Assembly: GCA_034766995.1 (NCBI GenBank)
Contig: CM068317.1
Span: 49,252,425 to 49,316,424, forward strand
From: Acanthacorydalis orientalis
Taxonomy: Eukaryota > Arthropoda > Insecta > Megaloptera > Corydalidae
Length of the DNA: 64,000 nucleotides
Direction: 5' to 3'
The notes under the pieces are model-generated. The model had not been told where the DNA came from and did not search any database. It worked only from the letters and a program-made list of their open reading frames with translations. Position 1 is the first letter of the stretch; every line of letters begins with the position of its first letter. Of this stretch, positions 11,736-22,663 are shown piece after piece. Position numbers and translations under genes: made by a program.

Positions 11736-12236
11736 CATCAACTCATCACCTATTCACTCACTCATCAACTATTCTTCCAGTGGCATCAACAATATTTTCT
11801 CAACCAATCTAACAAAGCGGTTTATATCTATATACATATTTCGGAGATTATAAATATATCAATGATTAATGATACACAAACAATACAGAACAAGAATGAT
11901 AATCAAAAAAAAAAAAAAACATATCCGAAACGTGGACCGTGAGATCGACATTAAACCGATGACCGTTTCCTCTGCACTCGCGCAAACTTTGCACTGAGGT
12001 ATTTTTTTTTGTACGTTTTCTTCTAATAACCAGCGACCAATCGTTCATTCCAAAGCAACGTACTTGTGGTCAGTTCAAGGATACGTTCTTTTCTTTTCAG
12101 TCTATGCACTTCTAGATTGACTCTACTGCCATTTACCTATACTTTAAAATTGTATTTTCAGAGAACTGTCGCCTATTATCATATTAAACATCTGCTTATT
12201 CGGATAAGAAAAAAAATATGCACACAAACATATGTG

Positions 12237-12294
<58 letters not shown>
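12237..12294. repeat. (TA)n microsatellite
   Basis: Continuous TA array. Confidence 0.95.
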
Positions 12295-12295
<1 letters not shown>

Positions 12296-12430
12296 CAAAA
12301 CTACCTGTGTACAAAAAAAAATAAATAACCTGGCTATATACTGAAAACTGACTTAATGGAAGAATCATTAAATTAATTGACTCCACGTCCGGTTACTTCA
12401 TCGAGATAAGATAAATATACCAAAGGTTTA

Positions 12431-12451
12431 CACAAACACACACACATACAT

Positions 12452-12508
<57 letters not shown>

Positions 12509-12515
12509 TATTTGT
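12431..12515. repeat. Compound (CA)n/(TA)n microsatellite
   Basis: CA repeats run into a TA array. Confidence 0.95.
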
Positions 12516-12954
12516 GTATGCATGGGCGTCGATGTGTGCATTCAAATAACAATATTTAAACTGAGAATCCACTAATGTGTGTTCGGTATTAAGATATTAG
12601 TGAAGAGTTTGTTCAAAAAAAATCTCCTTTTAATTGCTGCCTATTAGTAAATCGTTTACTCAGCGCGTTCCCCATTGCTTCGTCTACAGTCCAACTAACA
12701 TACATAGATGAATTACCATCGTTTCGTTTCCGATTTCGCAGTAATTGTGTTTTAATTACATTTGAAAGCACTTGCGAGGTTCCAATCGGATATTTCAGAC
12801 GTTTTGTAAAAGTATATCTTTGGAATCTGAAGAGAATTGCTAAATGTATCGAACAGGGGTGCTGTTTTACTTTAGATAATACGAATTAATTAAATTTCCA
12901 TCTATGTTACATGTTTTAGGTGAAAAATGACCAAGATGTATTGTTGAGTTTTAA

Positions 12955-13055
12955 GATTGGCACTTCAAAATCGTAAAATGAATGGGAAAATAATTTAATT
13001 TAAATAGAGTTATGATTGATTCAATTTAAAGGTACACAATTAATTGTTACACTTT
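12955..13055 (-). mobile_element. Family B mariner-derived element, 5' fragment
   Basis: Read on the minus strand it gives the first 100 bp of family B: TIR-like AATTAATTGTGTACC, then TTAAATTGAATCAATCATAACTC and TTTACGATTTTGAAGTG. The rest is missing, and a TA array follows directly. Confidence 0.65.
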
Positions 13056-13056
13056 C

Positions 13057-13057
<1 letters not shown>

Positions 13058-13101
<44 letters not shown>

Positions 13102-13137
13102 TAGATAGAGAGAGAGAGAGAAGGAGAGAGAGATAAG
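13058..13137. repeat. (TA)n(GATA)n(GA)n microsatellite
   Basis: A TA array grades into GATA and GA repeats. Confidence 0.95.
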
Positions 13138-13484
13138 AGATAATTAAGGTAGATCACTGTTTGAAAAGTGAGTTTATTGTTGATACTGCAGACCAAAAAA
13201 GTTGATGAGTGATGTCCGTGTTTCAGAATGCGTGACATGAGGTTGTCTCAAATAACTATGATTTTAATTTAAAAAAAAAATTTAAAAAGAGGTCAACCGA
13301 TAAGAAGATATGACAAGTGAGTAAAAGAAATAATGGCGTTTTGCCTTGAACACGATTCAGCAATTAATAATTGACATTTGAAAACAGAAAAAGGATTCCA
13401 GTATAATATACATACATTCATACATACATATACATATATATATATATATATTATATGTATGTATGTATATCGTACACTTGTTTG

Positions 13485-13640
13485 TCAATATTTTTCTGTC
13501 ACTTGGAGCTTTGAAGTTTATCGAAATACACAACCAAAATGATCAAGTATCATTTATTGAACACTTTTGAACAGTTTTTTTTTTTAATTTTGTAGTTGAG
13601 GTGTGCAAAATATCATTTGTGAAAAGTACATAAACTTTTG
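13485..13640 (+). repeat. Family C repeat, right arm
   Basis: Right-arm text: GGAGCTTTGAAG, ATCGAAATACACAACC, AAAATGATCAAGTATCATTT and ATTGAACACTTTTGAACAG. Confidence 0.55.
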
Positions 13641-13678
13641 ACAGTAATGCCCCATACACTCACTCCCCCTCTCTCTCT

Positions 13679-13679
<1 letters not shown>

Positions 13680-13705
<26 letters not shown>
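13680..13705. repeat. (TA)n microsatellite
   Basis: Short TA array. Confidence 0.9.
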
Positions 13706-13712
<7 letters not shown>

Positions 13713-14374
13713 GTGTGTGTGTATGTATTTATGTATTGTAAATAATAAAAATATTAAGCCATTACCATGTATCCGCATATAGAGAAAAGAGACCATCGTC
13801 GCTATTGAACAACCTTTTAAATTTGTTAAAAAAGTAAAACAAACTCCGCAAATTATTACACACTTTGCAGAAAACCGCAATACATACACATATTTACTTG
13901 CTAATTGAACAGACACGTTAATTAAATATTCCATTGCGGATAATTATGTACAGTAAGTGATTTTCGAACAGCGATATTGCTTTATTAACATTAAATTTTT
14001 ATATGGAGAGAGAGCTGAAGTGAAACAGTCCTCATTCTGTATAGACAGTTTCATGTATATATATATATATATATATTATTCATGTCGATCTTAAATAATT
14101 TCTAATTAATATTCTGTGATGTGTGAGAGATTTGCTGAATTCGAATAGGAATGTGTATTTTTAGTTTGTGGTCTAGAAAGTGTGATCAAGGTTTTATAGG
14201 ATGTTAAATATGAATCTACGATACAGTTCTAATACTGGTGATAAATTCATTTTTAAAAATATTTTTTCATCTTTTAAACCGCGAGAACTTAATGCAATCA
14301 AAAAATTTTAATAAATCAATATCGATTGTTCTTGATGGTAGTCTATATAGATTTCGATGTCGATGCTGTATTCT

Positions 14375-14535
14375 TCAAAGCGTCAAAGTGTAGAAAAATC
14401 TTCTAAATTAGATTCTTCTACTAGAAATGTATATAAATAACAAGCAGAAATGATTAATTGAACATTTTTGATTAGAACTTCTTTTCAGTTTATCAGATGT
14501 ACAAATAATCCATGTGCGTGTATAAAATCGAGATT
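14375..14535 (+). repeat. Family C repeat, diverged right arm
   Basis: Contains AGCAGAAATGATTAATTGAA and CATTTTTGATTAGAAC blocks. Confidence 0.45.
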
Positions 14536-14649
14536 TAATAAGAACATCGATTCTTATCTAGTGTAAAATTTTAGAAATCCACTGACCTAAATCTCTAGAA
14601 TGAGTTTACTAGTCGATTCTTTTCAAAGTGTCGACCTGGTTCGAGTTTC

Positions 14650-15200
14650 ATACGAATTGCCGTAACTGACATCCACTTAAAACGTTGTCAACGGTACAGC
14701 CGGAGGAAAGAAATCGCACAGGCGAATCCCCGTATGTAAAAAAGTCGTGCCGTTCGACGGATCAGTCAAAAAATCGATCCGAGTCCACTAATAATTTTCC
14801 AGATGAGCGCATACGGACAGACTTGTCAAACGTATCGGCTTGTACTGTTATTCCAATTTATTAGACATTCATCCGTCCGTCGACGACGATTTATTTCATA
14901 CTCGTGGAAGAAGAACAACCACTTCTCCGAATGTGTTGATTAGCGTTCGTGTCGTATCACCGAGACAATGGTCGCACGTACGGCGACAGACAATAGAGAT
15001 TGTCAGATGGAGGAACACTGGTAGACAGATACTACAAGGTGCTGGATTGTTTTTTTTTTTTTGTCGACGATTCCTGGAATACGGTCCGTCCGAGCGCGCC
15101 GACCCAGTGAGAACACTCACAGCCGTATATATACATTTTCAGTGCAGTCAAGGTTAGTGGTTGTGTCCAGTCGCGGTGCACGGTGCAATTAATCAAGCGG
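14650..15200. other. CpG-rich island, possible promoter or exon
   Basis: GC-rich against its flanks, with TATATATA at about 15126 followed by TTTTCAGTGCAGTC, an arthropod initiator-like motif. Spacing to that motif is too short for a standard TATA promoter. Open frames exist on both strands, and none has a recognisable product. Confidence 0.3.
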
Positions 15201-15530
15201 ACGATGTCCATTCTCGGACAGTTCGTGTAAAATAATGACCTGATTTGAATCGACCTATCGGCAAAAAATCAACAGCGTTTTTTTTTCTATTCAGATCTCT
15301 TATAGGGTTTAAGGTACATTCGATTTTTAATCGTGTTAATAGATGGAATCTGCAAACATTTATATAAAGTCAAATATCTCAGACAGCCCAGTGATAAATG
15401 AAATAACACCAACGATTCCTCGTACAATACTCCATATATTCCTTACAATATAAACTTAGAATTTTTGATATGATATGAATAATCCCTAAAACGCAGTTAA
15501 ATGTAAAACGTTCTCGGTTTAGAACAACTA

Positions 15531-15761
15531 TTAGGTATAAAAAGTAATTCGGTGCTTCTGAATTCAATCAATCATAACCCTGATTCAAATGAAAATATTT
15601 TCTTGTAGTTATAGGATTCTGTGGTCATTAGCGTATGAACATCGAAAGATGGAGAAAAATTATAAAAAATAATGGAACATAGTTTGGGATTGAAATTTAT
15701 TCCATTTTTCATTAAACATTCGTTTTGTATAAAAAAAAACCGAATTAATTTCTACACCTAT
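15531..15761 (+). mobile_element. Family B mariner-derived element, short copy with both ends
   Basis: Starts TTAGGTATAAAAAGTAATTC and ends CGAATTAATTTCTACACCTA, so both inverted ends are present. It is only about 230 bp because most of the interior is deleted. Confidence 0.75.
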
Positions 15762-16059
15762 TATAAATGTATATGAGGGAGGTTTGAAATGAAGATCGAT
15801 TCGGAATAGAAGATCTCACTCGATGTGAAAAAGAGAGACACTAACTCGTTTTAACTGAAGAAATAATTCGAACGAGGAATGATGATGAACTAATCACGAT
15901 TTATATCATTGAAGTATAAATAGAATCTACAGACGAGCGATGACAAATAGCTATAAATATGTGACATTCAGAATGCAATCGTTCCATCTGTCAGTGTTTG
16001 CAGTAGAAATAATTCCTCACGTCTGCTCTGATGTCTCTGTTATCAGATACATGATAATA

Positions 16060-16165
16060 TATTTTTTCATAAACGAACTGGTTGTTGATTTATTCGAATT
16101 TCGATGGTGATGCCATCGTCAGAGCACTAAGAAAAATCTGTTTTCAGATACTGCTGTAATTATTT
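16060..16165 (-). repeat. Family C repeat, left arm
   Basis: Read on the minus strand: TTTTTCTTAGTGCTCTGACG, then ATGGCATCACCATCGAAATT. The GATGG/CCATC pair forms a short hairpin. Confidence 0.6.
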
Positions 16166-16443
16166 TTTTTAAAAAAATAACAGTAATAAAATAAAACAAT
16201 ATCTGAAGACTAGTTAGTTTGATAGATTCAATCCGCAAGCAAGAACAGTAAATGTTATTACAAAAAAATCGTACAACGTTCAAAAGAAAAAAAAACGATT
16301 CTGGGTCGATAATGTCAACTGTCGGACAGGATTTGTCCGAAACGCGTCAAACGAATAAATGTGAATCAATTTTTTGATTGCAATCGATAGTGTTGTACAA
16401 GCGTTAAGTTTGAGCAGAGGTTATAGAACCTTCTCACACAATG

Positions 16444-16448
<5 letters not shown>

Positions 16449-16486
<38 letters not shown>
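16449..16486. repeat. (TA)n microsatellite
   Basis: Continuous TA array. Confidence 0.95.
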
Positions 16487-16489
<3 letters not shown>

Positions 16490-16545
16490 GGATGTGTGCA
16501 TGTATTAGCTCGGTTCCTTGACGCACCAGTCCAGACACAAACAAT

Positions 16546-16797
16546 ATGAAGAAACAAGAGGTACCGTTCGTCGTCGTCGTTGTTGTGTGCTGTTGGTACG
16601 TCAGACCGGACGTGAATGGCGAATATAATTTTTTTTATAAACGAAAAGACGTGACTGGTCGTCCGTCGAAGGATATACACGTTTCGATAGAATGTGACAG
16701 CCCTGTCTCTTTTTCAGAGTTGATCGACGTCGCGCGGCGTTGTACTGTTAGCCGAAGAGTTCGTTTCGACATCAAATCTATTTATATCTATCCTTAA
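16546..16797 (+). CDS. Candidate small secreted protein ORF
   Basis: An 83-codon frame from ATG to TAA in a CpG-rich patch. The N-terminus (MKKQEVPFVVVVVVCCW) has a basic start and a hydrophobic core like a signal peptide, and three cysteines follow. Valine codons are GTC/GTT/GTG repeats, so part of the signal-like core is a low-complexity GTC run. No homologue is recognised and no promoter or poly(A) signal decides the case. Confidence 0.2.
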   Translation: MKKQEVPFVVVVVVCCWYVRPDVNGEYNFFYKRKDVTGRPSKDIHVSIECDSPVSFSELIDVARRCTVSRRVRFDIKSIYIYP

Positions 16798-17349
16798 ATC
16801 AATTCGAGATTGTATAAAGGATGGGATGGGAACACGTTGTTGTTTTTTGTTTGTCCTATCCGTTTCGTATACAAAACTCTGTTAATTAATAACACATAAT
16901 TATATTGTAAATGAATTCGTGGTCTATGACTCAGCAGGCTGTCGATTCGAACGGCTCTTCTGTCGTGTTAATGAAGATGAAAGTTTCGAAAATCAAGTTC
17001 TGTTCCATGCAGATCGGTATAGAGTTCATGTAAAAATAATTATCAAGTTTGTCGCAGTGTGTGACTGATTTTTTTTTAAAAAAATGTGTAATTTTGGTTT
17101 TTACGTGTCTTCAAAGATTGATAATTTAATTCCTGGATTGACGCTGCAGCACTGGCAATCACGTGAGATTAGACCGAAAGTAAAACAGCATACAATAATT
17201 AATAGTTTTACCTATAGAGGGTGGTCAAACGAATACCGAACCACTTTTAGATTCTGCGCAAGAAGCTGGCGCGTCCATTGTGTTTCTGCAAGTTGTCATG
17301 GAGCAACAAGTGAATATTAAATTTTGATATAAAACAGAGAAAACAGCAA

Positions 17350-17785
17350 CAGAAACTTATAAAATATTGAAAACTGTTTGTACTATATACTTTGAACAGG
17401 CAGTTGGTATAACCTCAAAAAAAATGTGAACATGATGGTGTTCGAAAAGCATCTTATAAGGCGTTGTATGGTTTTCGCACTCGAGGTGAAAAAAAAATGA
17501 TACCGGATGCGCGGAAATGATATGTTCAGCTCTGGGAGAAGATGTCGTGACGAATAAAACGTGCAAAAAGTGCTAAAACAGTGGGAGATGTTCGAAAATG
17601 CTTCGATGACTTCATCGATTCAAAGCCGTCATCTTTTTTCAACAAGAGATTTGTCAGTTGCCCGATAGATGAAGAAAAAGTTATACAAAATAATGGGGGA
17701 TACTTCGAAGATTGAAATATGTTCTGTTCTTCAATAAACATTCATTCTCTATTAAAGAAAGGCACCGTATTAATTTCTATATTTA
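17350..17785 (+). mobile_element. Family B mariner-derived element, 5'-truncated copy
   Basis: It keeps the N-terminal block (ATGGTGTTCGAAAAGCATCT, then GCGGAAATGATATGTTCAGC) joined directly to the C-terminal block (TGAAAAATGATGGGG-like text ending at the TIR GTATTAATTTCTATATTTAA). This shows the family's central deletion of the catalytic core. Frameshifts and stops are present. Confidence 0.75.
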
Positions 17786-17974
17786 ATAATTGACAGAAAC
17801 AAAACAGAATAACGTTTGAACAGAACAAGTGAAGACAGACTAATATACAAATATCTTTCACATACATTGAAATTAATCGTTTTAAACGTGAACCGTGATA
17901 TGTTAAAGGACAGATAAGGTCTATTCCTCGTTCATTTCTCTTTTACAAAAAAAAAAAAATACCTGTTAATATCC

Positions 17975-18200
17975 AAACAACACAGTCATCCATTGAGCCG
18001 ACATCCCGTTTGCTACTGATATGCAAATGGAACGATTCGCCTCGCTCGCGTTTATAATCCGTTTGGAGAGCAACAAAAAGACGCACACACATTTATGCCT
18101 CCACATTCCATTTAACGCGGCAAGACCGCGCGCGCGTTTAAAATTCCGACACATAACGTAATTCCAGTATGAAATTACATATGCGCCTAATTTACGATTA
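17975..18200. promoter_or_regulatory. Possible conserved non-coding element
   Basis: Unique, CpG-rich sequence with ATATGCAAATGG (octamer-like), CACATTCCATTT (TEAD/Scalloped-like ACATTCCA) and CGCGCGCGTTTAAA. The only open frame is short. The regulatory reading is inferred from motifs. Confidence 0.25.
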
Positions 18201-18408
18201 AAATGTAATGAGTTGTCGGAGTATAATTTAACGATTTATTTACCTTAAACTAGTCTAGAGAGCCGTGCGTGAACAATGTACGATATTTCATTTGTGCCCG
18301 TAATCGTACGAATAAGACAGTTAGTTTTATGAAGTGAAACAGAAATAACAAAGCATAGAAGCGTGCATCCTCGTATCTGTGTATAAATAAGTACTTGAGT
18401 GTACACCT

Positions 18409-18411
<3 letters not shown>

Positions 18412-18484
<73 letters not shown>
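18412..18484. repeat. (TA)n microsatellite, about 73 bp
   Basis: One of the longest uninterrupted TA arrays in the window. Confidence 0.95.
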
Positions 18485-18488
<4 letters not shown>

Positions 18489-18613
18489 CTAATTTATATG
18501 CTATCAAAGTCGAAATTTATTATGTATTCAAGATAAAAGATATTAAGTCTCACAAAAATCTGGATTTGAACACCTGTGACATTAATATTCGGCTGTGGTT
18601 ATATGTGCATTTG

Positions 18614-18618
<5 letters not shown>

Positions 18619-18683
<65 letters not shown>
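18619..18683. repeat. (TA)n microsatellite flanking a family A element
   Basis: TA array whose right edge is the insertion point of family A copy 2. Confidence 0.95.
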
Positions 18684-18685
<2 letters not shown>

Positions 18686-19245
18686 GGTCGGTAAAAAAAT
18701 AATTACGGTTTACGACATTCAAATTCATATACATTTCTCTCATTTTTTGATTTTCCTAGCTGCTTCAAGTGGTCCAGAACTGTTGGATGACTAGCACATA
18801 ATTTTTGTGGAAGTTTTAGAATTGTTGTGCATATTCTCGATTCAATTAACGAATTTAGATGGTCGTTATGAACTGAATAAGGACTCCCGCGACCTTCTTC
18901 ATCTTCAAGGCTCTCGTCCCGAGCATGGAAACTTTAGGACTACTATTGCAACCATCCTTAACAGTACCAATACCAAAAGTTTAGTTTACGAGCAGTTTAT
19001 CCTGCTTTACCACCCGTTTTCAACACATACAAAATAGAATGCTCTTATTTGCTTCTTTTTCATCTTTAATTCAATAGCCCAATTCGAAGTTAAATTAATA
19101 ATAGAACCAAGGTCGATATTACCAAAATACCGATTGAAAAATGCACTTCAAAATGATATTACCATGAGCGCGATGAAATGATTTTTTCAATTGAAAAAAA
19201 TCGAATTCAGAAAACAAAAACCGTAATTATTTTCCTACCAATCTA
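18684..19245 (-). mobile_element. Family A mariner-derived element, copy 2
   Basis: A 562-bp element flanked by TA, with ends TAGGTCGGTAAAAAAATAAT and ATTATTTTCCTACCAATCTA. Its reverse complement matches copy 1 along the whole length. On the minus strand a decayed mariner helix-turn-helix region is readable (ARDESLEDEE-like, then LNSLIES and ASHPTVLDHLKQLGKSK-like blocks). No catalytic domain is present. Confidence 0.8.
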
Positions 19246-19372
19246 ATATAAATATAGAAAAAGAAAGAATTAGAGATAGTACCAAGAAGAAAGAGATGAT
19301 GAGTGAAAGAACGTTGAATGAAATAATGAATCGAATAACGAATAAGTTTCTAGCGGCTTTCAGAGAATGATT

Positions 19373-19442
19373 AACCCTTCAAGTGGGTATGACGGATATA
19401 TCAGACTTGTTATCCGAGCAAAGTACCCACTTAACGGGTCAA
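19373..19442. mobile_element. Very short TTAA-ended inverted-repeat element (piggyBac-type MITE?)
   Basis: TTAACCCTTCAAGTGGGTA at the left mirrors TACCCACTTAACGGGTCAA at the right, about 70 bp overall. The TTAA at the left edge (TCAA at the right) and the CCC start suggest a minimal piggyBac-type element. Confidence 0.5.
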
Positions 19443-19537
19443 ACATAAACTATGAATAAAATCATCAAAAATCAGAATTTGAGAAAATATCTCTCTGTTA
19501 AAATAGAAATCGAAACGTGATCGTCGTCATGTATAAC

Positions 19538-19650
19538 CGATTATTCGTGTTGTGATTGGTTGATGGAGATCGCATGGTCTCTGCTCTGATTGGTTGACAT
19601 CAGTCACGTATATGTAGCATTCTCATGGTGTACAATGCAAGAGGGTGTAC
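19538..19650 (+). promoter_or_regulatory. Repeated module with two inverted CCAAT motifs, copy 2
   Basis: TGTGATTGGTTGATGGAGAT and CTGATTGGTTGACATCAGTC reproduce copy 1 at 9526-9640, with the same order and spacing. Confidence 0.45.
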
Positions 19651-20334
19651 GATTTCGGTACGGAATTTATTCAAAATATTGTATTGACTGAAGATTTAGA
19701 GTAAAAAAATTGTTACACATTTCAACATTGTATTTTGTCGTTAGTTTTTATAAACTTTTTCAATAAATAATTTGTTAATTACTGTTATTTGTTAATGGAG
19801 ATCGAGCGTCAGCGAGCGAGGGCAGAAGCCTGTTCGGGGGTGGACGATCGGAGCGAGCAGTGGAGGAGCACACTTGCATTTCTAAAGAATCATAATTTTT
19901 TATGTTTCCTTACATTTTCTAGTCTATGCGTGTCATCTGTGATTTTCAACACTGGACCACAAAACTTTCCATATAATTATTGATGGTAAACATGCGAATA
20001 ATCAAATCCGAGAGAGTTAAACGTGCGAAAGTCGAGGTTTTCGATACAATTATAGAGAACAAAGCGAATATGCTTCCAGAATTTCGTCGATTTTCAATAA
20101 AAACGATTTTCACTCTTTTGAATATTTGAAATGTTATTAAATCTCCTTTGTTCTAAACCAATTTTTCCGATTTTTACAAGCAGAAAAATATAGGGCGAGA
20201 TTAAATGAATGTCGAAAGTATAAGATCACATAAACGTTTCCTTTAAATGAAAAAAATCTTGAAAGAAAACAACAATATACAAAACTTTGTATGCATAGAA
20301 CAGAAAACGTTAATAATTTTTCAGCATGTCGTTT

Positions 20335-20505
20335 CAATATAGGATTTTTCTCTACCTCTGTGCACTGAAGATGATGGGCATTGGAATGCACATAAGTCAG
20401 AATTAAAAATGTTCATGAGAGTCATTCGTTGAACATTTTTGTACAGTAAGTGGTCTATGTGATGTAAAAAGAATACATTTGTGATAATGAAAATGAATTG
20501 CTAAG
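20335..20505 (+). repeat. Family C repeat, right arm
   Basis: Contains TTTTTCTCTACCTCTGTGCA, CTGAAGATGATGGGCATTGG, AAATGTTCATGAGAGTCATT and TTGAACATTTTTGTACAG. It lies just downstream (minus sense) of the signal-peptide exon. Confidence 0.65.
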
Positions 20506-20659
20506 TTTTTTTTTGTCTTAAAAAAGAATCAAGAGTTTAATTGATTCTGCGTTTTTTTCGAATCGACTCAATTAGGTTACTTCAAATCGACATAATGTAT
20601 GTAAGTGCACGTCTGCCTATTACAACATCTCACATTCGAAAGTATATTCGAACACTCAC

Positions 20660-20735
20660 CTTTACTTTCGCACGAACACGCCACCCACAGCAACACAACC
20701 ACGAACCACGTACGTGTATTCACAACAAAACTCAT
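20660..20735 (-). CDS. First coding exon of a secreted or membrane protein (signal peptide)
   Basis: On the minus strand an ATG at 20735 opens 25 codons that read MSFVVNTRT, then WFVVVLLWVACSCESK. This is a textbook signal peptide: short basic start, a hydrophobic core of about 12 residues, and small residues before a likely cleavage site near ACS/CES. An in-frame TGA lies three codons upstream and the context AAAATG is favourable, so this start is well supported. The exon ends AAAG followed by the consensus donor GTGAGT, leaving phase 1. The GC-rich region to the right would be the 5' UTR and promoter. Later exons should lie at lower coordinates on the minus strand; I could not identify them, so the mature product is unknown. 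Confidence 0.65.
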
Positions 20736-21010
20736 TTTCGTTCAACGTTTCTACAGTTTGTCCTCTCTTAATTCACCGGACAGGCGATCGAATCTAGTGT
20801 TATACGGATATGTTTTCTCCCCACAAAAAAAATAAAACAAAACGAAAAGTCCATAAATTATGTATAGGGTATCACAGTATTTTCGCTCGAATTCGAATTC
20901 TGTTCCGATTAGCTACGCGCACATTTTATTGAGATCTGTCGCGCATGTGCTGCCAAAAATTTCCACGCGGGGTGACGGAACGCACTGTTTGTACTGAACA
21001 CGGTGGATGA
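20736..21010 (-). promoter_or_regulatory. Likely promoter and 5' UTR of the signal-peptide gene
   Basis: A CpG-containing block lies upstream of the minus-strand ATG. An initiator-like TTCAGTAC sits with its A near 20995. Two short upstream ORFs (ATGCGCGAC... and ATGTGCGCGTAG) lie between it and the main ATG, so either a nearer start site is used or translation is modulated. Confidence 0.4.
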
Positions 21011-21436
21011 AAAATCACGCGAAAACACCTGTCGGGATCACATATGGTATTGTACAACACTGGAGGAACGTTCTTCTATCTGTTCGTCGGGCGACACTCG
21101 TGCGCACGGTCTGACTGTCAGTCGCGGACTGGCCTTAAGACACCTCCTTTCTTACCTTTCCAATAGATGTTGGCGGTGTCTGTCTGTGTGTCCGTACGTA
21201 GAAGTGTGTGTGTGTGTTTGTTTATTCGAATGTAAATATACATGTGTGCGGGGAATGTAGTCAGCGGGTTTCAACAGTTTCTCTGATTGTATCGACAGCA
21301 CTGTATCGATACAGACAAGAACAGCAAAAAAGATATTATTATTATTGTGAATATTTTTGTAATTTGTTCCGTCCCTGTGTACCTGGATTCGAAGTTATTT
21401 TCCTTTTTTCGAGGTCCCATTCATCTGTTTTTGTTT

Positions 21437-21754
21437 CTCCGTCAGAGGTCTCGTCTTTTGACATCTTCAGATGGATACCAGAGGTGGATACTCAAGACGA
21501 GAACTCATGTGAAGCTGTCGAAAGACGAAACCGACAATGACGAAACAAAAACAGAGATCAGTGATCTTGAGAAAATGAAAAATAACTTCAAATCCATGTA
21601 CACAGGAACGGAATTACAAATAACAAAAAAAACATTTATCTTAAACGTCGTACACGCATTCGAACACCAGGGTTGCAAGGACTCGAGTTCCAGTCGTGAT
21701 CCTTACAAGACTAACAAGATTATGACGCTTTCACAGGCTTTAGTTTCACAGTAA
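21437..21754 (+). CDS. Candidate + strand terminal exon, unrecognised
   Basis: After an acceptor-like TTTGTTTCTCCGTCAG the + frame stays open for about 100 codons to TAA. It reads as charged, non-repetitive protein (KLSKDETDNDETKTEISDLE, then KMKNNFKSMYTGTELQI). A second acceptor-like CATCTTCAG lies 25 bp further on. No family is recognised. It could be the 3' end of a + strand gene or a chance frame. Confidence 0.25.
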   Translation, partial: LRQRSRLLTSSDGYQRWILKTRTHVKLSKDETDNDETKTEISDLEKMKNNFKSMYTGTELQITKKTFILNVVHAFEHQGCKDSSSSRDPYKTNKIMTLSQALVSQ

Positions 21755-21764
21755 TTATGGTTAA

Positions 21765-21890
21765 ATGTACTTCCACAAATGAATTTTTCCCACGTCACAC
21801 AAACCATAAAGAAATAGGTAGAGTCAAATTTTGATCTTTCTGTATTTTAGAGCTCAGAGAATATACTTTTTTCCAGATAATAAGTTTTAA
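21765..21890. repeat. Family C repeat, diverged
   Basis: CACAAATGAATTTTTCCCAC and ACACAAACCATAAAG blocks (left-arm outer part), then a right-arm start TTTCTGTATTTTAGAGCTCAGAG. Confidence 0.4.
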
Positions 21891-22029
21891 ATGTTGTAAA
21901 GGAAATCTGTAAATTATCAGAAGAAATCACAATATATTCTGGCACCAAGTCTAATTTAACTTTCATAAATGATTTTTTTATGATTTAATACCTTGGGTGA
22001 GAAATAAAATGGTTCATAGCAGGTGTACA

Positions 22030-22459
22030 TTAGGTGTAAAAATTCATTCGGTGCCTTTTTAATGACCTTTAACTTGAGCAGATGGAGTTACTCGTCATCA
22101 CTGCGTATTGAAGAGAGAGGAAGGCACGGTTTGAGTAGTATGTTGATGGTAAATTACAAGACAGTGTTCGGGAGTGGAAGATCTTACTACAAAACTGAAC
22201 AAATCAGTTTTGGGGCAAGATTTTATGAGGCAGAAAATATGCAAAAAGTGAGATAGTAGAAGAGATCCGAAAATGTGTTGACGACTTCTTCGACTTAACG
22301 CCGGTATCTCTTTTTCAATAAAGGACTCAATTAGTTATCCGACAGATAGAGAAACGTTATAGAAAATAACGGTGGCTGTTTTGAGGATCGAAATTTATTC
22401 CATTTTTCTGTAAACGTTTATTTTCTATAAAAAAAAGCACCGAATCAATTAGAACACCA
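22030..22459 (+). mobile_element. Family B mariner-derived element, nearly complete
   Basis: Both ends are present: TTAGGTGTAAAAATTCATTC and GAATCAATTAGAACACCAA. The C-terminal transposase block is clear (GATCCGAAAATGTGTTGACG, ending near TTTTGAGGATCGAAATTTAT). The 5' half is partly replaced by unrelated sequence. Confidence 0.75.
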
Positions 22460-22640
22460 AATATATCAAATAACTGATTCTATTCATTCGCCTTGTAATA
22501 GAATTTTCAAATAGAAAAGCATGCGCGTTAACTGGTAATAAAAATGGAAATCATTAAATCTAATTCTGTTTTAATTCGATCTGCTTCTCAGTAGTTCATT
22601 TACCCGATTTAAGACTAACATAAAATCAAGAAATATATCT

Positions 22641-22663
22641 ACACACACACACACACACAAACA
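22641..22663. repeat. (CA)n microsatellite
   Basis: Short CA array. Confidence 0.85.

Noticed and set aside
14840..15157. + frame of 105 codons ending near an initiator-like motif
   Set aside because: It contains a poly-Phe run from a poly-T tract and no domain. The TATA-like and initiator-like motifs are too close together for a standard promoter.
16060..16165. Hammerhead-ribozyme-like core (CTGANGA ... GAAA) in family C
   Set aside because: The visible hairpin starts inside the would-be core (the GATGG/CCATC pair uses its G and A), leaving no stem II placed as a hammerhead needs. No cleavage triplet was found.
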